Origin: Achromobacter xylosoxidans
GTDB lineage: Bacteria > Pseudomonadota > Gammaproteobacteria > Burkholderiales > Burkholderiaceae_B
Reading direction: 5' to 3'
DNA: 64,000 bases
Assembly (NCBI RefSeq): GCF_014490035.1
Contig: NZ_CP061008.1
Location: 5,146,001 to 5,210,000, forward strand
Positions 37,401 through 46,168 of the stretch are shown here, piece by piece. The position numbers and the translations under genes are program-made. The notes under the pieces were generated by a model. The model was not told the DNA's origin and searched no databases. It saw nothing but the letters and a program-made list of their open reading frames with translations. Positions within the stretch are counted from its first letter, which is position 1; each line of letters starts with the position of its first letter.

Positions 37401-37757
37401 TCGCGCACAAGCTTATGCGCCGGCGCGGCATTCGGCGCGCCGCAAACCGGGTTTTCCCTCGCCAATAAATCCATGACGCGTTGATGACGATCAACGCGTA
37501 TTTGCTGCATTGCGTTTCCATTATGGAAAGCCTCTATTCCCTTGTGGCGCAAGCATTGTCAGCCTGCCGACAATTGCCCATTCCGCACTGCAAAACCTAT
37601 GACAAACCCTCATGGAATTTTGATAAATAGGTGCGCATACTCGCCGGCAACTCAGAAGAAAACTGCGATTTCCTGAACAGTTTTCCGGACCCTGCGGGGA
37701 CCTGGCGCAACGACGGCAGGTGGAGACCGAAATAAATACAACGCCGGTGCAGCGAAC
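37401..37757 (+). promoter_or_regulatory. Intergenic region with two palindromes upstream of the first liv operon
   Basis: This 357-base gap has no gene. It holds a perfect 10-base-pair inverted repeat ACGCGTTGAT-GACG-ATCAACGCGT (37476-37499) and a second palindrome TTTCCA-TTA-TGGAAA (37515-37529). Either may be an operator for the downstream ABC operon; the first could also end the nth transcript. A possible but weak promoter TTGCCC-N18-TATGAC lies around 37575-37605. Confidence 0.5.
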
Positions 37758-38531
37758 ATGGACGACACGATCCTGGAGACAAAAGGCCTCACCAAGGAAT
37801 TCCGCGGATTCGTCGCGGTCAATGGGGTCGATTTGCGTATCAAGCGGGGCGAGATTCATGCCTTGATCGGGCCGAACGGCGCGGGCAAGACCACTTGCTT
37901 CAACCTGCTTACCAAGTTTCTTTCTCCCACGTCGGGAAGCATCAAGTTCAACGGTATCGACATTACCGGCGAGCGCCCCGCGCAGATCGCGCGCCGCGGC
38001 GTGATCCGTTCATTCCAGATCTCGGCGGTGTTCCCGCACCTGACCGTGCTGGAGAACGTGCGCATCGGGCTGCAGCGCAGGACCGGCCTGTCGTTCCATT
38101 TCTGGAAAAGCGACAAGCAGCTCGCCGTGCTGAATCAACCGGCGCGCGACCTGCTGGAACAAGTGGACCTGGGCGCCTTCGCCAACGAAACCACCGTCAA
38201 CCTGCCCTATGGCCGCAAGCGCGCGCTTGAAATCGCCACCACGCTGGCGATGGAACCCGAACTGATGCTGCTTGACGAGCCCACGCAGGGCATGGGCCAC
38301 GAGGACGTGGACCGCGTCACGCAACTGATCAAGCGCGTCAGCGCCGGACGCACCATCCTGATGGTGGAACACAACATGAATGTCGTGTCCTCCATCGCCA
38401 ACACCATTACTGTGCTGGCGCGCGGCAGCGTGCTGGCCGAAGGATCGTACGCCGAAGTCTCCCGCCATCCGGCCGTGATGCAGGCTTACATGGGCACCAC
38501 CGAGGGCGAACTTCAAGGAGCGCACGCATGA
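37758..38531 (+). CDS. livG: Liv-type ABC transporter ATPase (LivG)
   Basis: ATP-binding subunit of a hydrophobic amino acid type (HAAT) importer. The 257-aa protein has Walker A GPNGAGKTT, a divergent signature LPYGRKRALEIA as usual for LivG, Walker B LMLLDEPTQG and the switch HN of MVEHNMNV. It opens the operon livG-livF-livJ-livH-livM. It overlaps livF by ATGA. Substrate could be a branched-chain amino acid, an amide or an aromatic acid. Confidence 0.93.
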   Translation: MDDTILETKGLTKEFRGFVAVNGVDLRIKRGEIHALIGPNGAGKTTCFNLLTKFLSPTSGSIKFNGIDITGERPAQIARRGVIRSFQISAVFPHLTVLENVRIGLQRRTGLSFHFWKSDKQLAVLNQPARDLLEQVDLGAFANETTVNLPYGRKRALEIATTLAMEPELMLLDEPTQGMGHEDVDRVTQLIKRVSAGRTILMVEHNMNVVSSIANTITVLARGSVLAEGSYAEVSRHPAVMQAYMGTTEGELQGAHA

Positions 38532-39238
38532 GCACCCCGGCACTGGAAATTTCGGGCCTGCAGGCCTGGTACGGGGAATCGCATATCCTGCACGGCGTGG
38601 ATATGCGCGTTGGACAAGGCGAAGTGGTCACGCTGCTCGGACGCAACGGCGCCGGGCGCACCACCACCCTGCGGGCCATCCTGGGCCTGACGGGATCGCG
38701 CAAGGGTTCGGTACGCATCCATGGCACCGAAGCCATCGACCTGCCCACCTACAAGATCGCCCATCTGGGCGTGGGCTATTGCCCCGAGGAACGCGGCATC
38801 TTCGCCAGCCTGTCCTGCGAAGAAAACCTGCTGCTGCCTCCGGTCGTCGGTTCGCTGGGCGGCGGCATGTCGCTGGCCGAAATCTACGACATGTTCCCCA
38901 ATCTGCAGGAGCGCCGGAATTCTCCCGGCACGCGCCTGTCTGGCGGCGAACAGCAAATGCTGGCCGTGGCGCGCATCCTGCGCACCGGCGCCAACCTGCT
39001 GCTGCTCGACGAAATCTCCGAAGGCCTCGCCCCTGTCATCGTGCAGGCGCTGGCTCGCATGATCACGGCGCTGAAGCAGCGCGGCTACACCATCGTCATG
39101 GTGGAGCAGAACTTCCGCTTCGCAGCGCCCTTGGCCGACCGCTTCTACGTCATGGAGCACGGCCAGATCGTCGAGCACTTCGAAGCCGCAGAACTTTCAG
39201 AAAAACAGGACACGCTCAACGAACTGCTGGGCGTCTAG
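38528..39238 (+). CDS. livF: Liv-type ABC transporter ATPase (LivF), Walker A Arg variant
   Basis: Second ATPase subunit, 236 aa. The signature LSGGEQQMLAVAR and Walker B LLLLDEISEGL are intact, with Glu-containing and His/Gln switch positions (MVEQNFRF). The Walker A motif reads LLGRNGAGRTTTL: the invariant Lys that contacts ATP phosphates is Arg, encoded CGC. The sequence is otherwise undamaged, so this is more likely a tolerated subfamily variant than decay; LivG would supply the second site. Overlaps livG by four bases. Confidence 0.92.
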   Translation: MSTPALEISGLQAWYGESHILHGVDMRVGQGEVVTLLGRNGAGRTTTLRAILGLTGSRKGSVRIHGTEAIDLPTYKIAHLGVGYCPEERGIFASLSCEENLLLPPVVGSLGGGMSLAEIYDMFPNLQERRNSPGTRLSGGEQQMLAVARILRTGANLLLLDEISEGLAPVIVQALARMITALKQRGYTIVMVEQNFRFAAPLADRFYVMEHGQIVEHFEAAELSEKQDTLNELLGV

Positions 39239-39300
39239 AACCTGTGTCATCCGCCGGAATTCCGGCAACACTACACCGTAGGGAAGAGAGGAGTCATCCC

Positions 39301-40515
39301 ATGAAGCTGCACACCATCACTGCTGCACTGGCCATGGCGGGCCTGGGATTTGCTGGGGCACCCGCCCACGCGCAAGGTATCTCCGACGATGTCATCCGCA
39401 TCGGCTTCATCACTGACATGTCCGGCGTGTATTCGGACATCGACGGCAAGGCCGGTCTGGAAGCCGTGCGCATGGCGATCGAGGACGCCGGCGGTTCGAT
39501 CAACGGCAAGAAGATCGAAGTCGTCTCCGCGGACCACCAGAACAAGGCCGACGTTGCCTCGGCGCGCGTGCGCGAATGGTTCGACGAGCAGAAGGTGGAC
39601 GTCATCATCGCCGGCACCAACTCGTCGACCAGCCTGGCCATGGCCGGCGTGGCCGCCGCGAAGAAGAAGCCCTTCATGGCGATCGGCGCGGGCGCGTCGG
39701 ACCTGACCAACGCCCAGTGTTCGCCCTATACCGTGCACTACGCCTACGACACTGTCGCCCTGGCGCGCGGCACCGGTTCCGCCGTGGTGAAAGACGGCGG
39801 CAAGAGCTGGTTCTTCCTGACCGCCGACTATGCCTTCGGCCACGCGCTGGAGCGCGACACCATGGCCGTGGTCAAGGCCGCGGGCGGCGAGGTCAAGGGC
39901 CAGGTGCGGGCGCCGCTGGGCGCCTCGGACTTCTCGTCCTTCCTGCTGCAGGCGCAAGCCTCCAAGGCGCAGATCCTGGGCCTGGCCAACGCGGGCGGCG
40001 ACACCATCAACTCGATCAAGGCCGCCAATGAATTCGGCGTGACCAAGACCATGAAGATGGCCGGCCTGCTGGTCTTCATCAACGACGTCCACGCGCTGGG
40101 CCTGCAAGCCACGCAAGGCATGTACCTGACCGACGGCTGGTACTGGGACCAATCCGACGCCTCGCGCGCCTGGTCCAAGAAGTTCGAAGCCAAGGTCGGC
40201 CGCAAGCCTTCCATGCTGCAGGCGGGCGACTATTCGGCCACGGCCTTCTATCTGAACGCCATCAAGGCCACCGGTACGGACGACGGCGACGCCGTCATGA
40301 AGTGGATGAAGTCGAACAAGGTCAACGACTTCTTCGCGCAAGGCGGTTACGTGCGCGAAGACGGCCGCATGATCCACGACATGTATCTGATGCAGGTCAA
40401 GACGCCGGCCGAATCCAAGGCCCCGTGGGACTACTACAAGGTCGTGGCGACGCTGCCTGGCGACGAGGTCTACACCAAGTTGTCCGAGTCCACCTGCAAG
40501 CTGGTCAAGAAGTAA
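39301..40515 (+). CDS. livJ: Liv-type ABC substrate-binding protein
   Basis: Periplasmic binding protein (404 aa) for the same importer. A signal peptide ends at APAHA (about residue 24). The mature chain begins with DVIRIGFITDMSGVYSDIDG, a type I periplasmic-binding fold, and has IAGTNSSTSLAMAGVAAAKK and ADYAFGHALE. ATG 39301 follows GAGGAG. The family includes amide and aromatic acid binders as well as Leu/Ile/Val binders, so the ligand is open. Confidence 0.93.
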   Translation: MKLHTITAALAMAGLGFAGAPAHAQGISDDVIRIGFITDMSGVYSDIDGKAGLEAVRMAIEDAGGSINGKKIEVVSADHQNKADVASARVREWFDEQKVDVIIAGTNSSTSLAMAGVAAAKKKPFMAIGAGASDLTNAQCSPYTVHYAYDTVALARGTGSAVVKDGGKSWFFLTADYAFGHALERDTMAVVKAAGGEVKGQVRAPLGASDFSSFLLQAQASKAQILGLANAGGDTINSIKAANEFGVTKTMKMAGLLVFINDVHALGLQATQGMYLTDGWYWDQSDASRAWSKKFEAKVGRKPSMLQAGDYSATAFYLNAIKATGTDDGDAVMKWMKSNKVNDFFAQGGYVREDGRMIHDMYLMQVKTPAESKAPWDYYKVVATLPGDEVYTKLSESTCKLVKK

Positions 40516-40560
40516 TCCAGCCCACGTGCCCCCAGACGCGACCCGGCGAACCTATGCGCC

Positions 40561-40624
40561 GGGCCGCGTTTTGGCCGGGCCGCGTCTTGGCCGAGCCACG
40601 TTTTGGCCGGGCCGCGTTTTGATT
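40561..40624. repeat. Four tandem 16-bp repeats
   Basis: Units GGGCCGCGTTTTGGCC, GGGCCGCGTCTTGGCC, GAGCCACGTTTTGGCC and GGGCCGCGTTTTGATT follow each other without spacers between livJ and livH. Each unit contains GGCC/GGCC ends. They are not CRISPR-like because there are no spacers. Confidence 0.9.
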
Positions 40625-40661
40625 AGCTCGCTTCCCTCCGTACGCGCAGGATTTTCATAAG

Positions 40662-41549
40662 ATGACTGACATTTTCGGCATCCCCATACAGGCCTTGTTC
40701 GGCCAGCTATTGCTAGGCCTGGTCAACGGCTCCTTCTACGCCATGCTGTCGCTCGGGCTGGCCGTCATCTTCGGGCTGCTGAACGTCATCAACTTCGCGC
40801 ACGGCGCGCTCTACATGCTGGGCGCGTTCATCGCCTGGATGGGGCTGTCGTACCTGGGGTTGAACTATTGGATCATGCTGATCCTGGCGCCGCTGGTCGT
40901 CGGACTGTTCGGCATCATCATAGAAAAGCTGTTGCTGCGGCACCTGTACAAGCTGGATCACCTGTACGGGCTGCTGCTGACCTTCGGCCTGACGCTGCTG
41001 ATAGAAGGCCTGTTCCGCAGCTTCTACGGCGTCTCGGGTCAGCCCTACCCCACGCCTGACGCGCTGCGCGGCGCCACCAACCTGGGCTTCATGATCCTGC
41101 CGAATTACCGCGGCTGGGTCGTGGCAGCCTCCCTGACAGTGTGTCTGGCAACCTGGTTCGTCATCGAACGCACCCGCCTTGGCGCCCTGCTGCGCGCCGG
41201 CACCGAAAACCCCCGCCTGGTCGAGGCCTTCGGCGTGAACGTGCCGCGCATGATCACCCTGACCTATGGCTTCGGGGTGGCGCTGGCGGGCTTTGCCGGC
41301 GTGCTGGCCGCGCCCGTGCTGCAGATTTCTCCGCTGATGGGCTCCAACCTCATCATCGTCGTGTTCGCTGTGGTCGTGATCGGTGGCATGGGGTCCATCA
41401 TGGGCGCCATCGTGACCGGTCTGGGCCTGGGCGTGATCGAAGGACTGACCAAGGTGTTCTGGCCCGAGGCCTCCAGCACGGTCGTGTTCATCATCATGGC
41501 CATCGTTCTGTTGATCCGCCCGGCCGGGCTGTTCGGAAAAGAAAAATGA
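40662..41549 (+). CDS. livH: Liv-type ABC permease (LivH)
   Basis: Inner-membrane permease of 295 aa with eight or so hydrophobic helices. Family landmarks are LVNGSFYAMLSLGLAVIFGL, NFAHGALYMLGAF at the start and GVNVPRMITLTYGFG with GGMGSIMGAIV near the end. It begins after the tandem repeat region and overlaps livM by ATGA. Confidence 0.94.
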   Translation: MTDIFGIPIQALFGQLLLGLVNGSFYAMLSLGLAVIFGLLNVINFAHGALYMLGAFIAWMGLSYLGLNYWIMLILAPLVVGLFGIIIEKLLLRHLYKLDHLYGLLLTFGLTLLIEGLFRSFYGVSGQPYPTPDALRGATNLGFMILPNYRGWVVAASLTVCLATWFVIERTRLGALLRAGTENPRLVEAFGVNVPRMITLTYGFGVALAGFAGVLAAPVLQISPLMGSNLIIVVFAVVVIGGMGSIMGAIVTGLGLGVIEGLTKVFWPEASSTVVFIIMAIVLLIRPAGLFGKEK

Positions 41550-42529
41550 ATCGTCAATTCCTGGGCTATGCGGTACTGGCCATCGTGGTGGCCATTCTTC
41601 CCTTCATCGGGGTCTATCCGATCTTCGCCATGAAGATCATGTGCTACGCGCTCTTCGCCTGCGCATTCAACCTGCTGCTGGGTTTCACCGGGCTGCTGTC
41701 GTTCGGCCACGCCGCCTTCCTGGGCAGCGCGGCCTACGCCACCGGCCACGCGCTCAAGGTGTGGGGCTTCCCCACCGAGATCGGCCTGCTGTTCGGCGTG
41801 GCCGTGGCGGGGCTGCTGGGTCTGGCGATGGGCGCCATCGCTATCCGCCGCAGCGGCATCTATTTCGCCATGATCACCCTGGCCCTGTCGCAGATGGTGT
41901 TCTTCTTCTTCCTCCAGGCGAAGTTCACCGGCGGCGAGGACGGCCTGCAGAGCGTGCCGCGCGGCACCCTGTTCGGGCTGATCGACCTGTCCAAGGACCT
42001 GAACCTGTACTACGTGGTGATGGCCATCTTCATCATTGGCTACTTCATCATCTGGCGCACGGTGAACTCGCCCTTCGGCCAGGTGCTGCAGGCGCTGCGC
42101 GAAAACGAACCGCGCGCCATCTCGCTGGGCTACGACGTCGACCGCTTCAAGCTGCTGGCCTTCGTGCTGTCGGCAGCGCTGGCCGGCCTGGCGGGCGCCA
42201 CCAAGACCCTGGTCTTCGTGTCGGCCACCTTGTCCGATGCCACCTGGCAGATGTCCGGCCTGGTCATCCTGATGACGCTGATCGGCGGACTCGGCACCTT
42301 GACCGGTCCCATCCTCGGCGCCTTCATCGTGGTGCTGATGGAAAACAAGGTGGGCGACTTCGGCCAGATGATGGCCAACCTGACCGGCGTGGACTGGTTC
42401 CTGCGCCTGGGCGAATCGGTCACCATCGTGATCGGCCTGATCTTCGTGATCTGCGTGCTGGCCTTCCGCCGCGGCATCGTGGGCGAGGTCGGCGCCTTCA
42501 TCGATCGCCGGCGCGCCGCCCGCGCCTGA
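41546..42529 (+). CDS. livM: Liv-type ABC permease (LivM)
   Basis: Second permease, 327 aa, multi-helix. FNLLLGFTGLLSFGHAAFLG and RRSGIYFAMITLALSQM are typical of LivM, and GGLGTLTGPILGAF is the conserved cytoplasmic loop. It completes the operon and is followed by a terminator hairpin. Confidence 0.94.
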   Translation: MNRQFLGYAVLAIVVAILPFIGVYPIFAMKIMCYALFACAFNLLLGFTGLLSFGHAAFLGSAAYATGHALKVWGFPTEIGLLFGVAVAGLLGLAMGAIAIRRSGIYFAMITLALSQMVFFFFLQAKFTGGEDGLQSVPRGTLFGLIDLSKDLNLYYVVMAIFIIGYFIIWRTVNSPFGQVLQALRENEPRAISLGYDVDRFKLLAFVLSAALAGLAGATKTLVFVSATLSDATWQMSGLVILMTLIGGLGTLTGPILGAFIVVLMENKVGDFGQMMANLTGVDWFLRLGESVTIVIGLIFVICVLAFRRGIVGEVGAFIDRRRAARA

Positions 42530-42545
42530 TCCTGGCAGCGCAAGC

Positions 42546-42577
42546 ACGGGGCCGCGTTATGCGGCCCCGTTTCATTT
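42546..42577 (+). terminator. Terminator of the first liv operon
   Basis: ACGGGGCCGC pairs with GCGGCCCCGT around GTTAT (42546-42570), followed by TTCATTT. It starts 16 bases after the livM stop. Confidence 0.75.
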
Positions 42578-42634
42578 GGCGAGGCCGCTGCCGCCCGTAC
42601 AATGAACGGCACCCAACCAAACAGGTGCCTGACC

Positions 42635-43660
42635 ATGCGCAAACCGCATCCGCTCGCCCCCGTCCTTGGCGCCCTGGCGCTGGCCGCCGCCCTTCTTCCC
42701 CCGGCTGCGCAAGCCGCGGATGCCGCCGCGCCCGTATGCGAAGTCAAACGGCCGGTCCGCTTCAGCGGCCTGAACTGGGAATCCAACCTGGTGCTGGCCG
42801 GCATCGAACGCTACGTGCTGGAACACGGCTACGGCTGCAAGACCACGGTCGAAATCGGCGAAACCCTGCCCATGCTGGCGGCGCTGCAACGCGGTGACGT
42901 CGACGTCACCCCGGAAGTGTGGCCCGGCCAGATCGAGGGCGCATGGAAGAAGGCCCTGGCCAGCGGCAAGGTGCTGGGCGTGGGCCACGTCTACGACGCC
43001 GGCGAAGGCTGGTACGTGCCCCGCTACACCGTCGAGCGCCATCCCGGCTTGAAGTCAGCAGCCGACCTGGCACGCTTCAAGGACGTCTTCGCCGATCCCG
43101 AGGAACCCGGCCGCGGCCGGATCTACGGTTGTCCGGCAGGATGGGCCTGCGGCACCCTGAACGAGAACCTGCTGCGCGCCTTGAAGCTTGAAAAGGACTA
43201 TGCGATGTTCGCGCCCGGCTCCGGCGCTGCGCAGAAAGCCGCCATCGTGTCCGCCTACAAGCGCAAGCGCGACATCGTTTTCTACTACTGGACGCCCACT
43301 TCGCTGGTCGGCGCGCTGGATCTGGTGAAGCTGGAACTGCCCGCGTTCGACCAGGCCGCCTACACCTGCATGACCGATCCCAAGTGCGCGAATCCCGTGC
43401 CCACCGAGTTCAAACCCAACCCCGTCGTCACGGGCGTGAATGCCGAGTTCGCGAAACAGGCGCCGCAGATCGCCGAATTCCTGGGCAAGCTGACGGTACC
43501 CGGCGACGCCATCGACGCCACCCTGGGCTGGCTGGAAAACGAAGGCAAAGAACCCGAGGACGCCGCGCGCTATTTCCTCAAGCAATACGGCCCGGTCTGG
43601 CGGCAATGGATGCCGGCCCAGGCAGCCGACCGCGTGCAAGCGGCGCTGGCGCGCGAATGA
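42635..43660 (+). CDS. Glycine betaine/choline-type ABC substrate-binding protein
   Basis: A 341-aa OpuAC/ProX-type periplasmic binding protein. Signal peptide ends around AQAAD. Motifs NWESNLVLAGIERYVLE, GDVDVTPEVWPGQ and YYWTPTSLVG supply the aromatic cage and the Trp-Pro box of quaternary-amine binders. I chose the internal ATG at 42635 (AGGTG eight bases upstream) over 42602. There is no adjacent ATPase or permease, so it must work with components encoded elsewhere. Confidence 0.85.
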   Translation: MRKPHPLAPVLGALALAAALLPPAAQAADAAAPVCEVKRPVRFSGLNWESNLVLAGIERYVLEHGYGCKTTVEIGETLPMLAALQRGDVDVTPEVWPGQIEGAWKKALASGKVLGVGHVYDAGEGWYVPRYTVERHPGLKSAADLARFKDVFADPEEPGRGRIYGCPAGWACGTLNENLLRALKLEKDYAMFAPGSGAAQKAAIVSAYKRKRDIVFYYWTPTSLVGALDLVKLELPAFDQAAYTCMTDPKCANPVPTEFKPNPVVTGVNAEFAKQAPQIAEFLGKLTVPGDAIDATLGWLENEGKEPEDAARYFLKQYGPVWRQWMPAQAADRVQAALARE

Positions 43661-43746
43661 TGCCGGGAAGCCGGCAGCCGCCTCATGTATCCTGACGTTT
43701 CGGCGCGCCGATAGCGCCACCCCAATTCAAGTGAAGGAAGACAACC

Positions 43747-44592
43747 ATGGATGCCTTGTTCTGGCACAACGGTCACTGGACCACTGAAAACCCCAAACTG
43801 CTCGGCCCCGCCGACCACGCCTTCTGGATGGCCAGCATGGTGTTCGACGGCGCGCGCGCATTCCGCGGCCTGACGCCCGACCTGGATCTGCACTGCCAAC
43901 GCGTGGTGCGCTCGGCCGAAAAAATGCTGATGAAGCCCCAGATCGGCTGGGAAGAGATCCAAAAGCTCTGCCTGCAGGCGGTGGCGAAGTTCCCGCAGGG
44001 CAGCGAACTCTACATCAAACCGATGTTCTATTGCGCCGACGGCTTCCTGCTGCCGGACGCCGACAAGACCCAGTTCGTGCTGCACGTGTTCAAGGTGCCG
44101 ATGCCGGGCGACCAGGGCTTCTCCGCCTGCTTCTCCAGCTTTGCGCGTTCCTGGCCCAACATGGCGCCCACCGACGCCAAGGCGTCCTGCCTGTACCCCA
44201 ACGGCCAGCGCGCCATCCGCGAAGCCGCCGAGAAGGGTTTCGACAACGCCATCATGCTGGACGGCGCGGGCAACATCGCCGAGTTCGCCACCAGCAACCT
44301 GTGGATCGCCAAGAACGGCGTGGTGTCCACGCCGGCCGACAACGGCACCTTTCTGAATGGCATCACGCGCCGCCGCGTGCTGGCGCTGCTGAAGGCCGAC
44401 GGCGTCGACGTGCAGGAACGCAGCCTGACCCGCGCCGACATCGAGGAAGCCGACGAAGTATTCTCGTCCGGCAACTACGGCAAGGTGGTGCACGTGAACC
44501 GCGTGGAAGACCGCAAGCTCGAATACGGCCCCATGGCCCGCCGCGCGCACAAGCTGTATATGGATTACGCGGAGCAAACCGGCCGTCATTGA
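43747..44592 (+). CDS. ilvE: Class IV aminotransferase (branched-chain type)
   Basis: PLP transaminase of the IlvE/D-amino acid transaminase fold, 281 aa. Probable PLP lysine Lys145 (DAKASCLYPN), phosphate-side EFATSNLWIAKNG and the C-terminal VEDRKLEYGPMARR. Substrate specificity within fold type IV (branched-chain amino acids, D-amino acids, or R-amines) cannot be fixed by eye. Starts after AAGGAAG. Its stop converges with the MBL hydrolase gene. Confidence 0.8.
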   Translation: MDALFWHNGHWTTENPKLLGPADHAFWMASMVFDGARAFRGLTPDLDLHCQRVVRSAEKMLMKPQIGWEEIQKLCLQAVAKFPQGSELYIKPMFYCADGFLLPDADKTQFVLHVFKVPMPGDQGFSACFSSFARSWPNMAPTDAKASCLYPNGQRAIREAAEKGFDNAIMLDGAGNIAEFATSNLWIAKNGVVSTPADNGTFLNGITRRRVLALLKADGVDVQERSLTRADIEEADEVFSSGNYGKVVHVNRVEDRKLEYGPMARRAHKLYMDYAEQTGRH

Positions 44593-44606
44593 GGCCCGCG
44601 GCTCAC

Positions 44607-44647
44607 GCCACGGGCGGGATCAGGGCTGGAATCAGTCCGCCCGTGGC
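44607..44647. repeat. Convergent inverted repeat between ilvE and the MBL gene
   Basis: GCCACGGGCGG (44607-44617) pairs perfectly with CCGCCCGTGGC (44637-44647) around a 19-base loop. The right arm reaches into the last codons of the MBL gene. It could terminate both convergent transcripts, but there is no T-run. Confidence 0.6.
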
Positions 44648-45444
44648 GGCAGATGCAGCGCCGCCACATGCGGCGAACCCTGCCAGGAAGGATAGCGCTC
44701 CAGCACCTGAGAATCATGGCCCGGAACGACGTGTTCCTCCGATTGCGCGGCCCCGACCAGCCTGGCGTATCCCGACAACATCTCCGCCGTGTTGTAGACG
44801 ATGGGAAAAGGGCGGCCCGCGTCCATGTTCTCGTAGTAGTGGCTGGCATCCGATGCCAGCACCACCCAGCCTCTCGCGGTGTGCACCCGCACGGCCTGCA
44901 AGCCCTTGGTATGGCCGCCGATCTTCAGCAGCCCGATGCCGGGCAACGGCGCTGAATCGCCATCGTGGAATACGACCCTGTCCTCGTAGACATGCCGGAC
45001 CAGGCTGACCACGTCCTCGACGGCATAGGCATGCCGCAACGGCTCGAAGCACATGCAGCGGCCGGTCGCGTAGTCCATTTCGCCATCCTGCACATGGAAA
45101 CGCGCCCGCGGCAAACGATCCAGATTGCCGGCATGGTCGTAATGCAGATGGGTCAGGACCACGTGTTGAACGTCCACGGGCCGCACGCCCAGCGGCGCCA
45201 AGGCCGCTATCGGACAATGGATCAGCTCGCGGCGGCGCTTATGCGCCGTCTCGGCATTGAATCCGGTGTCGACCAGCACGACGCGTCCGGCGCCACGCAC
45301 CAGCCAGACGAAGAAGTCCATCGGCATGTCGGCGTCGTGGGGGTCGCCACCCAGAAAATTGTCATGCCGCCGACGCGGCATGCGCGCGTAGCGGATGGCG
45401 TACACCTCGTATTCCGGCAGCACATCCCGCCTTGGATCGCCCAT
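44632..45444 (-). CDS. Metallo-beta-lactamase-fold hydrolase (AHL-lactonase-like)
   Basis: A 270-aa dizinc hydrolase with the motif THLHYDHAG (His99, His101, Asp103, His104), a bridging Asp in LASDASHYYENMD and a last His in VVPGHDS. The overall layout resembles N-acyl-homoserine lactonases of the AiiA/AttM group, but quorum quenching is only one possibility; other lactones or esters are as likely. ATG 45442-45444 follows almost directly after the stop of the Bug/LivF pseudogene. Confidence 0.82.
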   Translation of the reverse strand: MGDPRRDVLPEYEVYAIRYARMPRRRHDNFLGGDPHDADMPMDFFVWLVRGAGRVVLVDTGFNAETAHKRRRELIHCPIAALAPLGVRPVDVQHVVLTHLHYDHAGNLDRLPRARFHVQDGEMDYATGRCMCFEPLRHAYAVEDVVSLVRHVYEDRVVFHDGDSAPLPGIGLLKIGGHTKGLQAVRVHTARGWVVLASDASHYYENMDAGRPFPIVYNTAEMLSGYARLVGAAQSEEHVVPGHDSQVLERYPSWQGSPHVAALHLPPRAD

Positions 45445-45445
45445 A

Positions 45446-46094
45446 TCAAACTCCCAAATAGGCTTTCTGCACGAACGGATCCTCCAGCAGTTCGGACCCC
45501 TTGCCGGTGCGCACCACGACGCCATGCTCGAATGCGTGCGCCTGGTGAGCCAGGCGCAGCGCCAGGCGGGCTGGGGAAAAAATGCCGACCCAGAAGGAAA
45601 TGTCGAAGCCCGGATAGCCCAGCTCCGCCACTGCCGGCACCTCCGGCAAGTCATGCCAGCGCTGCGCCGTGGACACGGCAAGCGCCTTCAGCTTGCCTGC
45701 CTTGATCAGCGGCACGCCCGACAAGGTGTCGAGGCCGAAATCCACCTCCTTGGACATCAACCCCGCCTCCATCGGCGCCGCGCCCCGGTACGGGACATGC
45801 AGCATCTGCGTATCGGACATGGTCGCCAGCTGGGCTGCCTGCCAGGTGCATCAGGTTGCCGTTGCCGGCCGAACCGTAGCTGACGGTATTGGGATTGCGG
45901 CGCGCCAGGTCCACCAGCGATTTGACGTCAACCACGCCGGCCACACGCGGATTCTCCGCATTGATCGTCAGGATGAAAGGCACCGAAACCACGGTGGTCA
46001 CCGGCGCGTTGGGATAGCCGGTGGCGCTTGCCCATTGGGGACCAAATGCCAGCAAAGCAAACGAACCTGCCGCGAGCCATTTCGAAACTTGCAT
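45446..46094 (-). pseudogene. Chimeric remnant: Bug receptor fused to a LivF tail
   Basis: From ATG 46092-46094 a signal peptide (MQVSKWLAAGSFALLAFG) and YPNAPVTTVVSVPFILT are read: relative to intact Bug proteins about 85-90 residues between the first strand and VPFILT are missing. Near 45833-45845 the frame shifts, and the other frame continues with SDTQMLHVPYRGAAP and PGFDISFWVGIFSP. From about 45571 to the stop the sequence ARLALRLAHQAH...DPFVQKAYLGV is the C-terminus of a LivF-type ATPase, not of a Bug protein. So there is an internal deletion, a frameshift and a foreign tail: a recombination scar. Confidence 0.85.
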
Positions 46095-46168
46095 GATGTG
46101 TCTCCTCCGTTGTTGTCGGATTCCGCGCCGCGCGCTACATGGACGCGCGGCTGCGGACCTCTTCGCCG

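Noticed and set aside
40561..40624. Possible CRISPR array
   Set aside because: The 16-bp units are contiguous without spacers, and no cas genes lie nearby.
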